Source: Aquimarina megaterium XH134
Lineage (GTDB): Bacteria > Bacteroidota > Bacteroidia > Flavobacteriales > Flavobacteriaceae
Assembly (NCBI RefSeq): GCF_000520975.1
Contig: NZ_JACB01000001.1
Location: forward strand, 310,001-374,000
DNA length: 64,000 bases
Direction: 5' to 3'
How positions within the stretch are numbered: position 1 is the first letter of the stretch; each line of letters opens with the position of its first letter. A model generated the notes under the pieces. The model searched no databases and had not been told where the DNA came from. It worked only from the letters and a program-made list of their open reading frames with translations. The position numbers and the translations under genes were made by a program. This document shows positions 19,284 to 27,881 of this stretch, in pieces.

Positions 19284-19885
19284 AAAGCGAAAACAAATTA
19301 ATTGGAGCAGGTTTATTAACTGCAATTGCAGCTTCTTTATGCTGCATAACACCGGTTCTAGCTCTTATTGCAGGTACAAGTGGAATTGTCTCAACTTTTT
19401 CTTGGATAGAGCCTTTTAGACCTTATCTAATTGGACTTACGGTTTTGGTTCTTGCCTTTGCATGGTATCAAAAATTAAAGTTAAAAAAAGAAATTGATTG
19501 TGATTGTGATTGTGAAATAAATGAAAAACCAAAATTTGTACAATCGAAAACTTTTTTAGGAATTATAACTCTATTTGCACTCATTATGTTAGTTTTTCCT
19601 TACTATTCAGGAATTTTCTATTCAAACCAAAAAAAACAGGTAATCGTAGTTGAGAGATCAGACATAAAAACTACTGAATTTAAAATTAGTGGTATGACAT
19701 GTATAGGTTGCGAAGAACATGTAAATAGCGAAGTGAATAAATTGAATGGAATTATTAGCTCAAATGCATCATATAAAAACAAAAATGCAATAGTGGAATT
19801 TGACCAAACTAAGACTAATGTAATGGAGATAGAAAAAGCCATCAATTCAACTGGTTACAAAGTAATTGATAAGAAACAGCAATAA
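19280..19885 (+). CDS. MerT-MerP fusion, mercuric transport protein
   Basis: A 201-residue membrane protein. The MerT-like part has a Cys pair in the first helix (Cys21-Cys22), further hydrophobic helices at about 47-64 and 92-112, and a CDCDC motif at 74-78 in the cytosolic loop. The C-terminal 70 residues form an HMA domain with GMTCIGC at 138-144, like MerP. The fusion delivers periplasmic Hg(II) to the cytosol. No merA is next to it, so detoxification would need a reductase elsewhere or a different metal. Confidence 0.85.
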   Translation: MKSENKLIGAGLLTAIAASLCCITPVLALIAGTSGIVSTFSWIEPFRPYLIGLTVLVLAFAWYQKLKLKKEIDCDCDCEINEKPKFVQSKTFLGIITLFALIMLVFPYYSGIFYSNQKKQVIVVERSDIKTTEFKISGMTCIGCEEHVNSEVNKLNGIISSNASYKNKNAIVEFDQTKTNVMEIEKAINSTGYKVIDKKQQ

Positions 19886-20091
19886 TGGAAGTCATATTAA
19901 AATCAGAAATCAAGTGTCCGCATTGTGGTTATAAAAAAGAAGAAGAAATGCCAACGAATGCTTGTCAATTCTTTTACGAATGTGAAAATTGCAAAAAAGT
20001 TCTAAAACCGAACGAAGGAGATTGTTGTGTTTATTGTTCATATGGAACAGTTCCCTGTCCTCCAATTCAAGAAAATAAAAGTTGTTGCTGA
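19885..20091 (+). CDS. GDCCVxC-domain small metal protein
   Basis: A 68-residue Cys-rich protein. It has a zinc-ribbon-like CPHCG near the start, CENCKK in the middle, the signature GDCCVYCSYG and a final CC. This family typically accompanies mer operons, sometimes as selenoproteins, though here Cys is encoded. Its start codon overlaps the preceding stop by 1 bp. A chaperone or scavenger role for Hg is plausible but not shown. Confidence 0.85.
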   Translation: MEVILKSEIKCPHCGYKKEEEMPTNACQFFYECENCKKVLKPNEGDCCVYCSYGTVPCPPIQENKSCC

Positions 20092-20106
20092 AAAATTAGA
20101 CTTAAT

Positions 20107-20153
20107 GTAACCATTCAGTGAACCGCACAAGATGTAGTTTGCCGAACGGTTAC
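20107..20153. repeat. Inverted repeat GTAACC(A/G)TTC
   Basis: Arms at 20107-20116 and 20144-20153 pair in 9 of 10 positions across a 27-base loop. The site follows the mer operon by 16 bp. It lacks a T-run, so it is not a typical terminator. It could be an attachment or recombination end. The rest of 20154-20370 shows no gene I can support. Confidence 0.35.
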
Positions 20154-20372
20154 TTTAAAAAAAGCCATTTCCTAAGCTAAAGATTTAAATCTCATTTGAG
20201 AACTCATCAACATAATTAATCAACTCTATGATACAAACATTTCAATCTCTAAGCTAAATAAATATTACGAGATTCCGCAAACCTATTTACGGTAAAACAA
20301 TAATCAAAATAAGGTTAAAATGGAATTGTAATTTACTTCAAATCAATTGTTTACATAAAAAAAATGTTGCTT

Positions 20373-20393
20373 TCAGATTAAATCTGATTTTTT
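20373..20393 (+). terminator. Short hairpin followed by T6
   Basis: TCAGAT, loop TAA, ATCTGA, then six T residues. This is a small Rho-independent terminator-like element between the mer operon and the next small genes. The stem is AT-rich and only 6 bp, so strength is doubtful. Confidence 0.4.
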
Positions 20394-20562
20394 CACCCTT
20401 TTTTAAATGAAAAACACGGGTATTATCCCCCATTTTACCCTAAAATTTCCGCGAAATTACAATTAAATTAGTTGAAAATTAGTAGTGTTTTTTCTGATAT
20501 ATAAGGCTATTTTTACTTGTAAATCAAATACTTAATTAATAATCCCTAATAAATTATAATAT

Positions 20563-20736
20563 ATGAAAACTACTAAAAACCAGTCGAAATTTTTAAAACA
20601 GTTTTTTGTTTGCATTCTTTTACTAAATTTAGCGTTATCCGTGGGAGCATGTTCAGATGACTCCTTGGAAGAAAATGAAGAAGTGAACTTATTAGCTTCG
20701 GATAAAGATGAAGAACCAGATCCAGATGACAGATAG
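20563..20736 (+). CDS. Small lipoprotein, acidic C-terminus
   Basis: A 57-residue ORF with an N-terminal Lys-rich start, a hydrophobic stretch and lipobox-like SVGAC (Cys30). The mature part is strongly acidic and ends DEEPDPDDR. It overlaps the start of the following membrane protein gene, suggesting coupling. No family recognised. Its style is close to the small exported peptide at 31506. Confidence 0.5.
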   Translation: MKTTKNQSKFLKQFFVCILLLNLALSVGACSDDSLEENEEVNLLASDKDEEPDPDDR

Positions 20737-21547
20737 TAAAAGAATATTTTTATCAGTTTTTATTATGATAGGTGCAGTGATTATTTTTACTGCACCTTTA
20801 TTACATATACGCTTTCCGAAGAAACCAGCTTACCAACAAAAATTTGAGAATAAAATAAAAAAATATCATGTCGACAAAGACAACGAGCTTTGTGATTTAA
20901 AAGAAGCCTTATCACAAAATAAAATTTCTCCTCTTGATTACATACAACAATTAGAGGAATTTCAAATTAATAAAGCAGTTAAAACTGATATATTAGATTA
21001 TCAATTGAACAACTTAATTGATGAGAATAGAATTGCTGGTTTTAGAAGTATGAGAATATTTTTAATCGGTTTTGGAATAAGATTGCCTTATATTCTATTT
21101 TCATTTATAATTCTCTTTTTCTGTCTCTATTCAAAGGAGAAACTAAAAACTAATGTTTATTTACATCGGGCCGTTATAGTTTTATACACAATATCATTTT
21201 TTATTTCTTTCTATCTGACTATCTGGTTTTTATTACCTAGAGATTTACCAATTACTGCGTACCATCTATTAATTGGGTGTTTATCAATACTAAGCACAAC
21301 TTTGTCAATTTACTTTATTAAGTATTACTATAATAGAGGTTCTAATTTCCTTTTAAAATTCAAAGTAAAAGAATTAGTTCGTTTCATTAATAAAAGTCGT
21401 TCTTATACCTTAGATTTTGCATTAAAAGCATCCCAAGCCAATCCAGATCTAAAAAAAGATATTAAAAATAAAATAGGAAAATATGACGAAGAATTAGAAG
21501 AAACAATGCTGAAAGTAGCTAACAAAAAAGAATCAGAAATTAGCTAA
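20708..21547 (+). CDS. Multi-pass membrane protein, unknown
   Basis: A protein of up to 279 residues with hydrophobic helices near residues 13-30, 117-142, 153-177 and 183-205. A charged loop of about 80 residues lies between the first two helices, and a Lys/Glu-rich helical tail follows. The ATG at 20726 (MTDSKRIF) is an alternative start, six codons in, that reduces overlap with the lipoprotein gene. I recognise no family. It precedes a small coiled-coil protein by 4 bp. Confidence 0.7.
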   Translation: MKNQIQMTDSKRIFLSVFIMIGAVIIFTAPLLHIRFPKKPAYQQKFENKIKKYHVDKDNELCDLKEALSQNKISPLDYIQQLEEFQINKAVKTDILDYQLNNLIDENRIAGFRSMRIFLIGFGIRLPYILFSFIILFFCLYSKEKLKTNVYLHRAVIVLYTISFFISFYLTIWFLLPRDLPITAYHLLIGCLSILSTTLSIYFIKYYYNRGSNFLLKFKVKELVRFINKSRSYTLDFALKASQANPDLKKDIKNKIGKYDEELEETMLKVANKKESEIS

Positions 21548-21551
21548 AAAA

Positions 21552-21746
21552 ATGGGTGTCAAAAAAGGCGAGCTATATAAAAATATTTTTAAACAAGGGT
21601 TAATACACAAATCAGATGTAGATGACCTCAGCAAATCACTCATGAATTTATTCGAAGAAGAAATATTAAAAAAAGAAAATCAATTAAATGAACTTAGCCA
21701 AAAAAAAGAAAAATTAAAAAATGATATTTCATCTCCAGATGAATAA
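21552..21746 (+). CDS. Small coiled-coil protein
   Basis: A 64-residue, highly charged protein with a predicted coiled coil over the second half (KKENQLNELSQKKEKLKND). It is 4 bp behind the membrane protein gene and ends 1 bp short of the convergent repressor gene. It may bind the cytosolic tail of the membrane protein. No family recognised. Confidence 0.55.
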   Translation: MGVKKGELYKNIFKQGLIHKSDVDDLSKSLMNLFEEEILKKENQLNELSQKKEKLKNDISSPDE

Positions 21747-21747
21747 A

Positions 21748-22185
21748 TTAAGTACTCCCTATTTTCTTAATATTATTCTTCATTACTTCTTCTAATCTTT
21801 CAATAATCAATTCTTCATCCGTTATTCTACCATCAAGAATTTTTAACTTTATATACATCCATAATAAGGCACTTTCAGAAAACTCTCTATCCCTGATATA
21901 CATACTTTCAATGATTTCAGCAACAGAATAATTTTTAAGTCCTTTATCATTTGTGTTATTTCTTGGTTTCAAACTATTATTGGATAAATCAGTATTAATA
22001 AAATCGTCCAAAGATATTTTGTAAATCGCACATATTTTCTGCAATGTATCAATCTTTGGCTGCGCCTTCTGATCAATATAAGATCCAATATTACCTCTAT
22101 TAAGACCCACGGTTTCGCCAAAAGCATCTTTTCCAAGACCCGTTTTATGTAGTAAATAGTTTAAATTTTTAGATATATAATTCAT
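21748..22185 (-). CDS. XRE/HTH_3 transcriptional regulator
   Basis: A 145-residue regulator. Residues 5-60 form a Cro/C1-type helix-turn-helix (LNYLLHKTGLGKDAFGETVG, then a recognition helix NRGNIGSYIDQKAQPKI). The C-terminal half is helical and of unknown role. The gene reads away from a near-perfect palindrome at 22203-22235 and the divergent gene at 22362, the classic layout of a phage- or island-type repressor switch. Confidence 0.85.
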   Translation of the reverse strand: MNYISKNLNYLLHKTGLGKDAFGETVGLNRGNIGSYIDQKAQPKIDTLQKICAIYKISLDDFINTDLSNNSLKPRNNTNDKGLKNYSVAEIIESMYIRDREFSESALLWMYIKLKILDGRITDEELIIERLEEVMKNNIKKIGST

Positions 22186-22202
22186 TTTATGTGTGCATTT
22201 AT

Positions 22203-22243
22203 CATATTTTATGTGAATTATTCATATAAAATATGTAAATTTG
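22203..22243 (+). promoter_or_regulatory. 33-bp operator palindrome plus Bacteroidetes promoter
   Basis: Positions 22203-22235 form a palindrome that pairs in 15 of 16 positions around a central base. The outer arms are CATATTTTAT and ATAAAATATG. A -7 box TAAATTTG directly follows at 22236-22243, so the operator covers the -33 to -7 interval of a rightward promoter. The half-site TATGTGAA inside it is also found as an inverted repeat at 47461-47482. Confidence 0.6.
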
Positions 22244-22361
22244 CTTGAGGTGAAAAGGTAAATTTATAAAAAAACAAACGAAAACGATAAAATATTATTC
22301 TCTCTAAATAAGAGATAGTTTTTCCCCTTCAGTAATTAGAATGAAAAATGATCTTAATTAA

Positions 22362-22673
22362 ATGATCTTTTCATACGGATCGTTAACAATAACACCTAAC
22401 AATCAACAAGTAAAGAATGTTTTTATGAAAAAAAATCGGAGGTTCATTGTAGAAAGTTGGCTAATCGAATACCAAGATATTTTCAATAAGAATGGGCTTG
22501 ATAGGTTTTTTAAAATTCCTCCGGGAACTATACAAAAATTCCTTACACATGATAGAAAACTTAATGACAAAAGGATTAAAAGAGCATATCGCTCAATAAA
22601 AAAACTAATATCGGACTTTGAATCGCCAGAGCAAAATAAAGGAAGTGATCAAAAAGAAAGCAATTTGCGATAG
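22362..22673 (+). CDS. Small basic protein, divergent from the XRE repressor
   Basis: A 103-residue basic protein (start codon alternatives at 22362 and 22425, MKKNRRFIV). A helical segment GLDRFFKIPPGTIQKFLTHDRKL looks like a DNA-binding helix-turn-helix with a 'PPGT' turn, as in small phage-type regulators. Its position behind the operator-controlled promoter suggests an antirepressor or second regulator. No firm family. Confidence 0.55.
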   Translation: MIFSYGSLTITPNNQQVKNVFMKKNRRFIVESWLIEYQDIFNKNGLDRFFKIPPGTIQKFLTHDRKLNDKRIKRAYRSIKKLISDFESPEQNKGSDQKESNLR

Positions 22674-22706
22674 AGTTAAGTTAATAAAACCCAAAATAAT
22701 ACAAAT

Positions 22707-23294
22707 ATGGACAATCTTGAATTAACTAACCTAAAAAATAGGTTTATAGCTTCAATACTAAAATATCTCAAAGAGAACATCGATCAATTTCATACCAATC
22801 TAACTAAAGGTGAAAATTATGAAACTACCCTCTATGAATGGTCAATAAGCCTATTTAACGAAGGAAAATCGATTGATGAAGCTGTAGAGGAAATAAATAA
22901 AAGAAGAATGCTTGTTATGCTCAGTAGTACAAGAGAAGTTAACATCATAAAAAGTCTATCGACACAACGAAAACTCGAAAAAGTAATGCTTAATCTGGAA
23001 CAAGAATCTTGCTATTCAAAACTTAAAGCCCCCCAAAAAACAATTGTAAACGAAAGGATAGAGGCATTGGCAAATACCGATTTATGGAATCATCCAGATA
23101 TCCTTGAGTTTGCTCTTACAATCATTAAAAAGAATTTTCAATCTGATGATTCTATTAGTGAAGAAATTGAATCCGCAAAAAACAAAAAGAATCCAGATAA
23201 AAAGAATGGAAAATTTCTATCAGAGTTTAGAAATTATTTACAACCTAAAACTATAATCAATGACAGAAGATTTAGATCCCCACAATTAAATTGA
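22707..23294 (+). CDS. Hypothetical helical protein
   Basis: A 195-residue soluble, charged, mainly helical protein with a Lys/Asn-rich tail. It lies 33 bp behind the small basic protein and is probably co-transcribed from the repressor-controlled promoter. No motif recognised, and no signal peptide or membrane helix is seen. Confidence 0.6.
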   Translation: MDNLELTNLKNRFIASILKYLKENIDQFHTNLTKGENYETTLYEWSISLFNEGKSIDEAVEEINKRRMLVMLSSTREVNIIKSLSTQRKLEKVMLNLEQESCYSKLKAPQKTIVNERIEALANTDLWNHPDILEFALTIIKKNFQSDDSISEEIESAKNKKNPDKKNGKFLSEFRNYLQPKTIINDRRFRSPQLN

Positions 23295-23565
23295 GTTTGT
23301 GGTTAATTACCCCAACCCCAAGTATAGATGTTGGGTGCTTTATAAACCAAATCAGTACTTTTAAAACCTCTATTGTAAATCTCCAAACTTTCAATAGCAA
23401 TATTCTTTCATAATAACCACGTTTTAAAGGTATTCCCCAAGGAATAAAGCACCCTCATCTATCCTAAGAATTAAATTTAATAAGGCATACGGGAGCAAAG
23501 AACATCATAATATCAGTATAAGTTGAGTTTGTGTTAAATACCCATTTATGATTGCGCTCCTGTAT
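23291..23565. repeat. Compound direct/inverted repeat block
   Basis: Intergenic stretch with nested symmetry. The direct repeat beginning TTGAGTTTGTG occurs at 23291 and 23523, each copy followed by TTAA and ACCC. A perfect 11-bp inverted repeat, GGGTGCTTTAT and ATAAAGCACCC, is at 23333-23343 and 23444-23454. A 10-bp inverted repeat with one G-T pair, ATACGGGAGC and GCTCCTGTAT, is at 23487-23496 and 23556-23565. No ORF of weight overlaps it. It may be a structured RNA or a pair of recombination sites. Confidence 0.55.
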
Positions 23566-23589
23566 CCTTTTAAACTACCTTAAAAACAA

Positions 23590-23697
23590 ATGAATATAGA
23601 CAAGATTAAAACTACTACCAAAATACTGTACTTCCTATTTGGGGCGATAATAGGGGCAATAACACTGCACATAATAGGAACATACCCTCCGTGCTAA
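23590..23697 (+). CDS. Very small membrane peptide
   Basis: A 35-residue ORF with an N-terminal Lys/Asp-containing start, one hydrophobic helix (ILYFLFGAIIGAITLHIIG) and a C-terminal PPC. It follows the repeat block by 24 bp. The single-helix layout resembles type I toxin peptides, which would fit a structured RNA upstream, but no antitoxin RNA can be shown. Confidence 0.35.
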   Translation: MNIDKIKTTTKILYFLFGAIIGAITLHIIGTYPPC

Positions 23698-23742
23698 TAA
23701 AAAGAATTTATCAACGTCGAACTATACCTAAACACAAGACTT

Positions 23743-23943
23743 ATGGAACAAATTAAATCAGTACAATTTTTATATGATGTACTACAATTAATGGAAATTG
23801 ATATAAACCTTTTTATGGATGATCTACATTCCAAAGTTCCCGATACTCTATTAGTTCACGAATCAATTGCTAAGATATACTATTATGATAAAGCTTGTGA
23901 TTCCATTGAAACACTAAGCAATAGTGAAGTTTGGATTAATTAA
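23743..23943 (+). CDS. Small acidic hypothetical protein
   Basis: A 66-residue acidic protein without signal peptide (FLYDVLQLMEIDINLFMDDL in the first half). It is helical and soluble. No family recognised. The 100-bp gap before the next gene contains nothing I can call. Confidence 0.4.
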   Translation: MEQIKSVQFLYDVLQLMEIDINLFMDDLHSKVPDTLLVHESIAKIYYYDKACDSIETLSNSEVWIN

Positions 23944-24046
23944 TAAATAAAAAGAGTAACACAATTGGAATCTTCCCAAATCTAGTTCCTACCCTAATTG
24001 AACACCTACTTATGCCTATGTTTTAACTTTTAAAATATCAATTAAT

Positions 24047-24325
24047 ATGATTGCATTAAAACAGTTAGAAATGATAGACAGAATTGATCAATTAATTCGT
24101 CTGAAAAACACTGGCACTCCTGACGAACTATCTTCAAGACTAAAAATATCAAAGACTAAGTTATATCGATTTATTCGATTAATGAAAAACCTAAATGCTC
24201 CAATTATCTATGATATTTACCATAGAAGTTTTGTATATGAAAAAGAGGTCAGTTTTAAGTTTGGTTTTTATACCAACAATCCCATTAGAAAAGAGAAAAA
24301 TCCTCATAAACTAATTGCCAAATAA
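24047..24325 (+). CDS. HTH-domain protein (DeoR-like)
   Basis: A 92-residue protein with a helix-turn-helix over residues 10-45 (IDQLIRLKNTGTPDELSSRL, then SKTKLYRFIRLMKNL), as in DeoR/HTH_11 domains, and a short basic tail. It lacks an effector domain. Small stand-alone HTH proteins of this kind are common in Bacteroidetes islands. The target is unknown. Confidence 0.6.
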   Translation: MIALKQLEMIDRIDQLIRLKNTGTPDELSSRLKISKTKLYRFIRLMKNLNAPIIYDIYHRSFVYEKEVSFKFGFYTNNPIRKEKNPHKLIAK

Positions 24326-24388
24326 AACCTCCATTGTTCCTCCTTTTTGAGGTACGTATTAATGTATTTAAAACTTAAAATAATCAAA

Positions 24389-24799
24389 ATGAAAATTAAA
24401 ACAGTATTGACCATATTCTTTTTATTAATTCTCATACCTACCTTGGCTCAAGCACAAGCATCCAAGGATCAAAAATCAAGAAAATTAATAGCAGTTTTTC
24501 GCTTCAACGGAATTACCTATGAAGGAGATAGGGTTTTTGGAATACATCTAAACAAAGAAAAAATCATTGAAATTGCTTTGAATGAGTTGATGAGAGATAA
24601 CAAACATAATTTTGAATCTGACCTAAAAGAAATGAAAATTTGTATTGATTCAATTGAAAAGAAAAAAGCTAAACACTTTTTTAAAGAATTCAAAAAAATA
24701 TGCCCGAATGGATATCAAGCAATATCAAACGAAGAATATAATAATCTTACTGATATTCAAAAAAGAGGACTGTTAGGAAATAGTTCACTAAAATTATGA
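24389..24799 (+). CDS. Exported hypothetical protein
   Basis: A 136-residue protein with a clean signal peptide ending near LAQAQA. I start it at the ATG at 24389, because the longer TTG start would put extra residues before the signal. The mature part is Lys-rich and helical. It overlaps the sigma factor gene by 4 bp (ATGA), suggesting that the two are made together. No family recognised. Confidence 0.6.
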   Translation: MKIKTVLTIFFLLILIPTLAQAQASKDQKSRKLIAVFRFNGITYEGDRVFGIHLNKEKIIEIALNELMRDNKHNFESDLKEMKICIDSIEKKKAKHFFKEFKKICPNGYQAISNEEYNNLTDIQKRGLLGNSSLKL

Positions 24800-25380
24800 A
24801 TAGCCTAAAAATGATAAGCCATAAGGATCATAAAATAATAAAAGGAATTATTACTGGAGATTCCTTCATCATCGACACTTTTTATCAAGAAAACTTTCAA
24901 TACGTTGGTAATTATATCTTAGAAAATTCTGGAAATGAAGAAGACATAAAGGATATATTTCAGGATGCAATGATTATTATCTACAATAAACTAATCTTTA
25001 ATCAACTCAATATTAAAGGTTCTTTACGAAGTTATTTCTACGGAATTTGTAAAAACCTATGGAGAAATCAATACCGTAAGGAAAGTAACATTATTTACAG
25101 TAATTCCCTCCTTAAACACCTCCAAAAACAGCATATATATACCTCTCAAAATATGGAAATAAAGGAACGACAAGATATCTACCAGAGGTACTATATGAAA
25201 TTGAGTAGAGAGCAACAAAAATTGCTAAACCTTTCCTTTGAAGGAAAGAGTTCAAAGGAAATTTCAAAAATAATGAAGTACACAGAGGGTTACGTGAGAA
25301 AAAAGAAACACTATTCAAAAAACCGTTTGCAAAAAATGATAGAAAAAGACCCTTCTTACAAAGAACTTGTAAATTGTTAA
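24796..25380 (+). CDS. ECF-type RNA polymerase sigma factor
   Basis: A 194-residue sigma-70-family protein of ECF size. Region 2 spans about residues 30-90 (DIKDIFQDAMIIIYNKL, RSYFYGICKNLWRNQYRK). Region 4 spans about 130-185 (LSREQQKLLNLSFEGKSSKEISKIM). No anti-sigma factor (FecR type) is adjacent; instead an exported protein precedes it and transglutaminase-like proteins follow, which it may control. Confidence 0.85.
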   Translation: MNSLKMISHKDHKIIKGIITGDSFIIDTFYQENFQYVGNYILENSGNEEDIKDIFQDAMIIIYNKLIFNQLNIKGSLRSYFYGICKNLWRNQYRKESNIIYSNSLLKHLQKQHIYTSQNMEIKERQDIYQRYYMKLSREQQKLLNLSFEGKSSKEISKIMKYTEGYVRKKKHYSKNRLQKMIEKDPSYKELVNC

Positions 25381-25443
25381 TCTAGAACATTGTATATAAG
25401 AAAATTACCTAGTGTATTGTTGTCATTTTTAATATTAAAAACT

Positions 25444-26802
25444 ATGTTTACTAAACTTAAAACCGACCTAAAATTGAACACAATATTCCCTATTTTACTA
25501 CTTGGGGTATTCCCTTTATTGAATGCCCAGGTACTTCCCGATTTGACGCCAAAAACACCAAGTACAAATCAGTTCACTAATTATTCCAAGAATAATTACG
25601 GAAGCCCTGTCAATTCCGCATTACACACTACTAATCAAAAGGTAAGGAATCAACTTTTAATTGCAGAAGTTGAAAGAAATATGCAGGAACAGAAGTTGAG
25701 AGAAAAACAAGCACAAACATTAATTAATGATGCCCTAGATTCTTTCTCTAAAAACTATAGTCTACCTTCTTATGGCAACAAAGTAGGAGCTAGTTACTAC
25801 AGGAGAGCGTTTGAAAAACTTCAAAACATGTCAAGCTCTGACTTTTCCATAAAAAAAGCAATATTCACTATTGAAAATGCATTTTATGAGGAAACAAACA
25901 GTTATGATGAATTTGATACTACTATTAAACAAACAGGAGATTTTCTTAGAGAAAAAATGACCGAACTTGGGTATGATTCTCAAAGTAATTTGGCAAAGAT
26001 TTTTTTGCTTTTTCAATTTTTCTCAGATACCCTCCAGATAAGATCCAAGAACGTAAAACATCTTCCTTTGACCTATGATTTTAATGATTATATGGGCAAA
26101 GATGATTGGAGTAAAATGTTTGTAAAAAAACTACTCGAAACTGGCAAAGGGCAATGTAATTCACTACCACAATTATATTTAATACTGGCAGAAGAAATTG
26201 GCGCAGAAGCTAACTTAGCTCTTTCTCCAAATCACTCATATATTAAATTTCAAGATGATCAAAAATGGAAGTGGTATAATGTTGAACTTACTAATGGGAT
26301 GCTAACAACAGATGCATTTATACTTCAATCAGGATATGTAAAAGCCGAAGCTTTACAGAATAAAATTTATATGCACCCACTTTCTAAAAAACAACTACAA
26401 TCACACCTTACTATGAATTTGGCTTTAGGCTATATTCAAAAATTTGGATATGATGAGTTTGTTAATGAAATGATTTCAAATGCATTAACGCTCGACCCAT
26501 CAAATGCTCAAGCATATCAGGTAAAATCTAACTACGCCACTATCAAGGTCAAATATGCTTTGGATAAACTTGGTATAGGTAAAGAAAATTTTGATGAAAT
26601 CAAAAAACACCCTATGGCAATTCAACTGTACAAAAATATGATCGCTCAATATAAAATAGTTGATAAGTTAGGGCATCAAGAAATGCCACCTGATGAATAT
26701 CAAAGATGGTTAGCTTCTGTAAAAGAAGAAAGTAACAAACAACAAAACATTGAACTTAAAACTAAACTCAACACCAAAATACTGTTAAACAATAATGATT
26801 AA
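25444..26802 (+). CDS. Exported transglutaminase-like protein A
   Basis: A 452-residue secreted protein. I choose the ATG at 25444, which gives a normal signal peptide ending LLNAQ. The catalytic core is transglutaminase/papain-like: Cys238 in GKGQCNSLP and His264 in PNHSYIK, followed by WYNVELTNG with the third residue. The N-terminal 130 residues are helical. The C-terminal region is helical and resembles TPR-type packing. Shares the core layout with the next gene. The fold could act as a protease or cross-linking enzyme. Confidence 0.75.
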   Translation: MFTKLKTDLKLNTIFPILLLGVFPLLNAQVLPDLTPKTPSTNQFTNYSKNNYGSPVNSALHTTNQKVRNQLLIAEVERNMQEQKLREKQAQTLINDALDSFSKNYSLPSYGNKVGASYYRRAFEKLQNMSSSDFSIKKAIFTIENAFYEETNSYDEFDTTIKQTGDFLREKMTELGYDSQSNLAKIFLLFQFFSDTLQIRSKNVKHLPLTYDFNDYMGKDDWSKMFVKKLLETGKGQCNSLPQLYLILAEEIGAEANLALSPNHSYIKFQDDQKWKWYNVELTNGMLTTDAFILQSGYVKAEALQNKIYMHPLSKKQLQSHLTMNLALGYIQKFGYDEFVNEMISNALTLDPSNAQAYQVKSNYATIKVKYALDKLGIGKENFDEIKKHPMAIQLYKNMIAQYKIVDKLGHQEMPPDEYQRWLASVKEESNKQQNIELKTKLNTKILLNNND

Positions 26803-27877
26803 AAAAAAACTATTTATACTGGTATTATTTCTAAGTATATCGCTTTGGTCGCAAGATCAAAATAAGCTATACAAAGACACTTTAGAGCAATTAAATTGTA
26901 TGCTCAAAGATTCTTGTCAGTTAAGCTTTAAAAAGGCTGTTATAAGTGTTGAAAATGCTTATTACAATAATAGATTAGATACTATTGGTTTCAATTTTGA
27001 AATAAATAGACTCTCTTCTTTTACTAAATCTATGGTCGACCACATCAAATTAAAATATCAGGGGCGTGATAGTCTAAAAGTTAAAAAATATGCTGCTTTA
27101 TTTTCTGTAGTAATAGATACAATACCTATAGCTGACAAAGATGGAGTTATGTATGAATACATCCCTTATACTTATGATTTCGAAGACATTTGGGGATTAA
27201 AAAATTGGGATTTTATGTTTGTCTCCAAATTACTAGAAACTGGTAAAGGGAACTGCCATTCTTTACCATATTTATATAAAATTCTTGCAGAAGAAATAGG
27301 TGCAGATGCTCATTTAGCAATAGCTCCTAATCATATCTATGTTAAACACCAAAATGAAATAGATGGTTGGTATAATACCGAGTTAACATCTGGTATTTTT
27401 CCCAATGACGCTTGGTTGATGGCTTCTGGATATATCCATCTGGATGCCATAACAAACAAAATGTATATGGAAGCTTTAACTGACAAACAAAGTGTTTCTA
27501 TGTGCATAATTGATTTAGCTCAGGGATATAATAAAATATTTCCCGACAATAATGGAGAGTTCGTAATGAGAGCTTGTCAAATAGCCTTGCAATATTATCC
27601 CCATTATATAAATGGTAGAATTCTACAAGCAGAAACAAAAAAGAAGATTTTTGAAAAGGAAGTAAAAAAGGATTTCGATGTTTTTACAAAAGAAGTATCT
27701 GAGGATGATTATTTGAGATTACAATTCCTAGAGATTCAACATGAATATGTTTCAATTCACGAATCAGGTTATCGTAGAATGCCAGAAAAAATGTACCTAG
27801 ATTGGCTTACTTCTTTAAAAAAAGAACGAAAAAAATATGAAAATAAAAAAATAACTAACCCTGAAAAATCCAATTAG
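26795..27877 (+). CDS. Exported transglutaminase-like protein B (paralogue of A)
   Basis: A 360-residue secreted protein with a signal peptide ending LWSQ. The catalytic Cys154 is in GKGNCHSLP, His180 in PNHIYVK, and WYNTELTSG follows. Long stretches parallel protein A ([17 protein letters not shown]), so the pair arose by duplication. It lacks the N-terminal extension of A. The genes overlap by 8 bp. They lie between the ECF sigma factor and two RHS-type toxins. Confidence 0.75.
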   Translation: MIKKKLFILVLFLSISLWSQDQNKLYKDTLEQLNCMLKDSCQLSFKKAVISVENAYYNNRLDTIGFNFEINRLSSFTKSMVDHIKLKYQGRDSLKVKKYAALFSVVIDTIPIADKDGVMYEYIPYTYDFEDIWGLKNWDFMFVSKLLETGKGNCHSLPYLYKILAEEIGADAHLAIAPNHIYVKHQNEIDGWYNTELTSGIFPNDAWLMASGYIHLDAITNKMYMEALTDKQSVSMCIIDLAQGYNKIFPDNNGEFVMRACQIALQYYPHYINGRILQAETKKKIFEKEVKKDFDVFTKEVSEDDYLRLQFLEIQHEYVSIHESGYRRMPEKMYLDWLTSLKKERKKYENKKITNPEKSN

Positions 27878-27881
27878 TAAA

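Noticed and set aside
23311..23343. CCCCAAC and GTTGGGT next to each other, resembling integron attC ends
   Set aside because: The first half does not fit RYYYAAC, the usual inner boxes are missing, and no integrase or cassette array is present.
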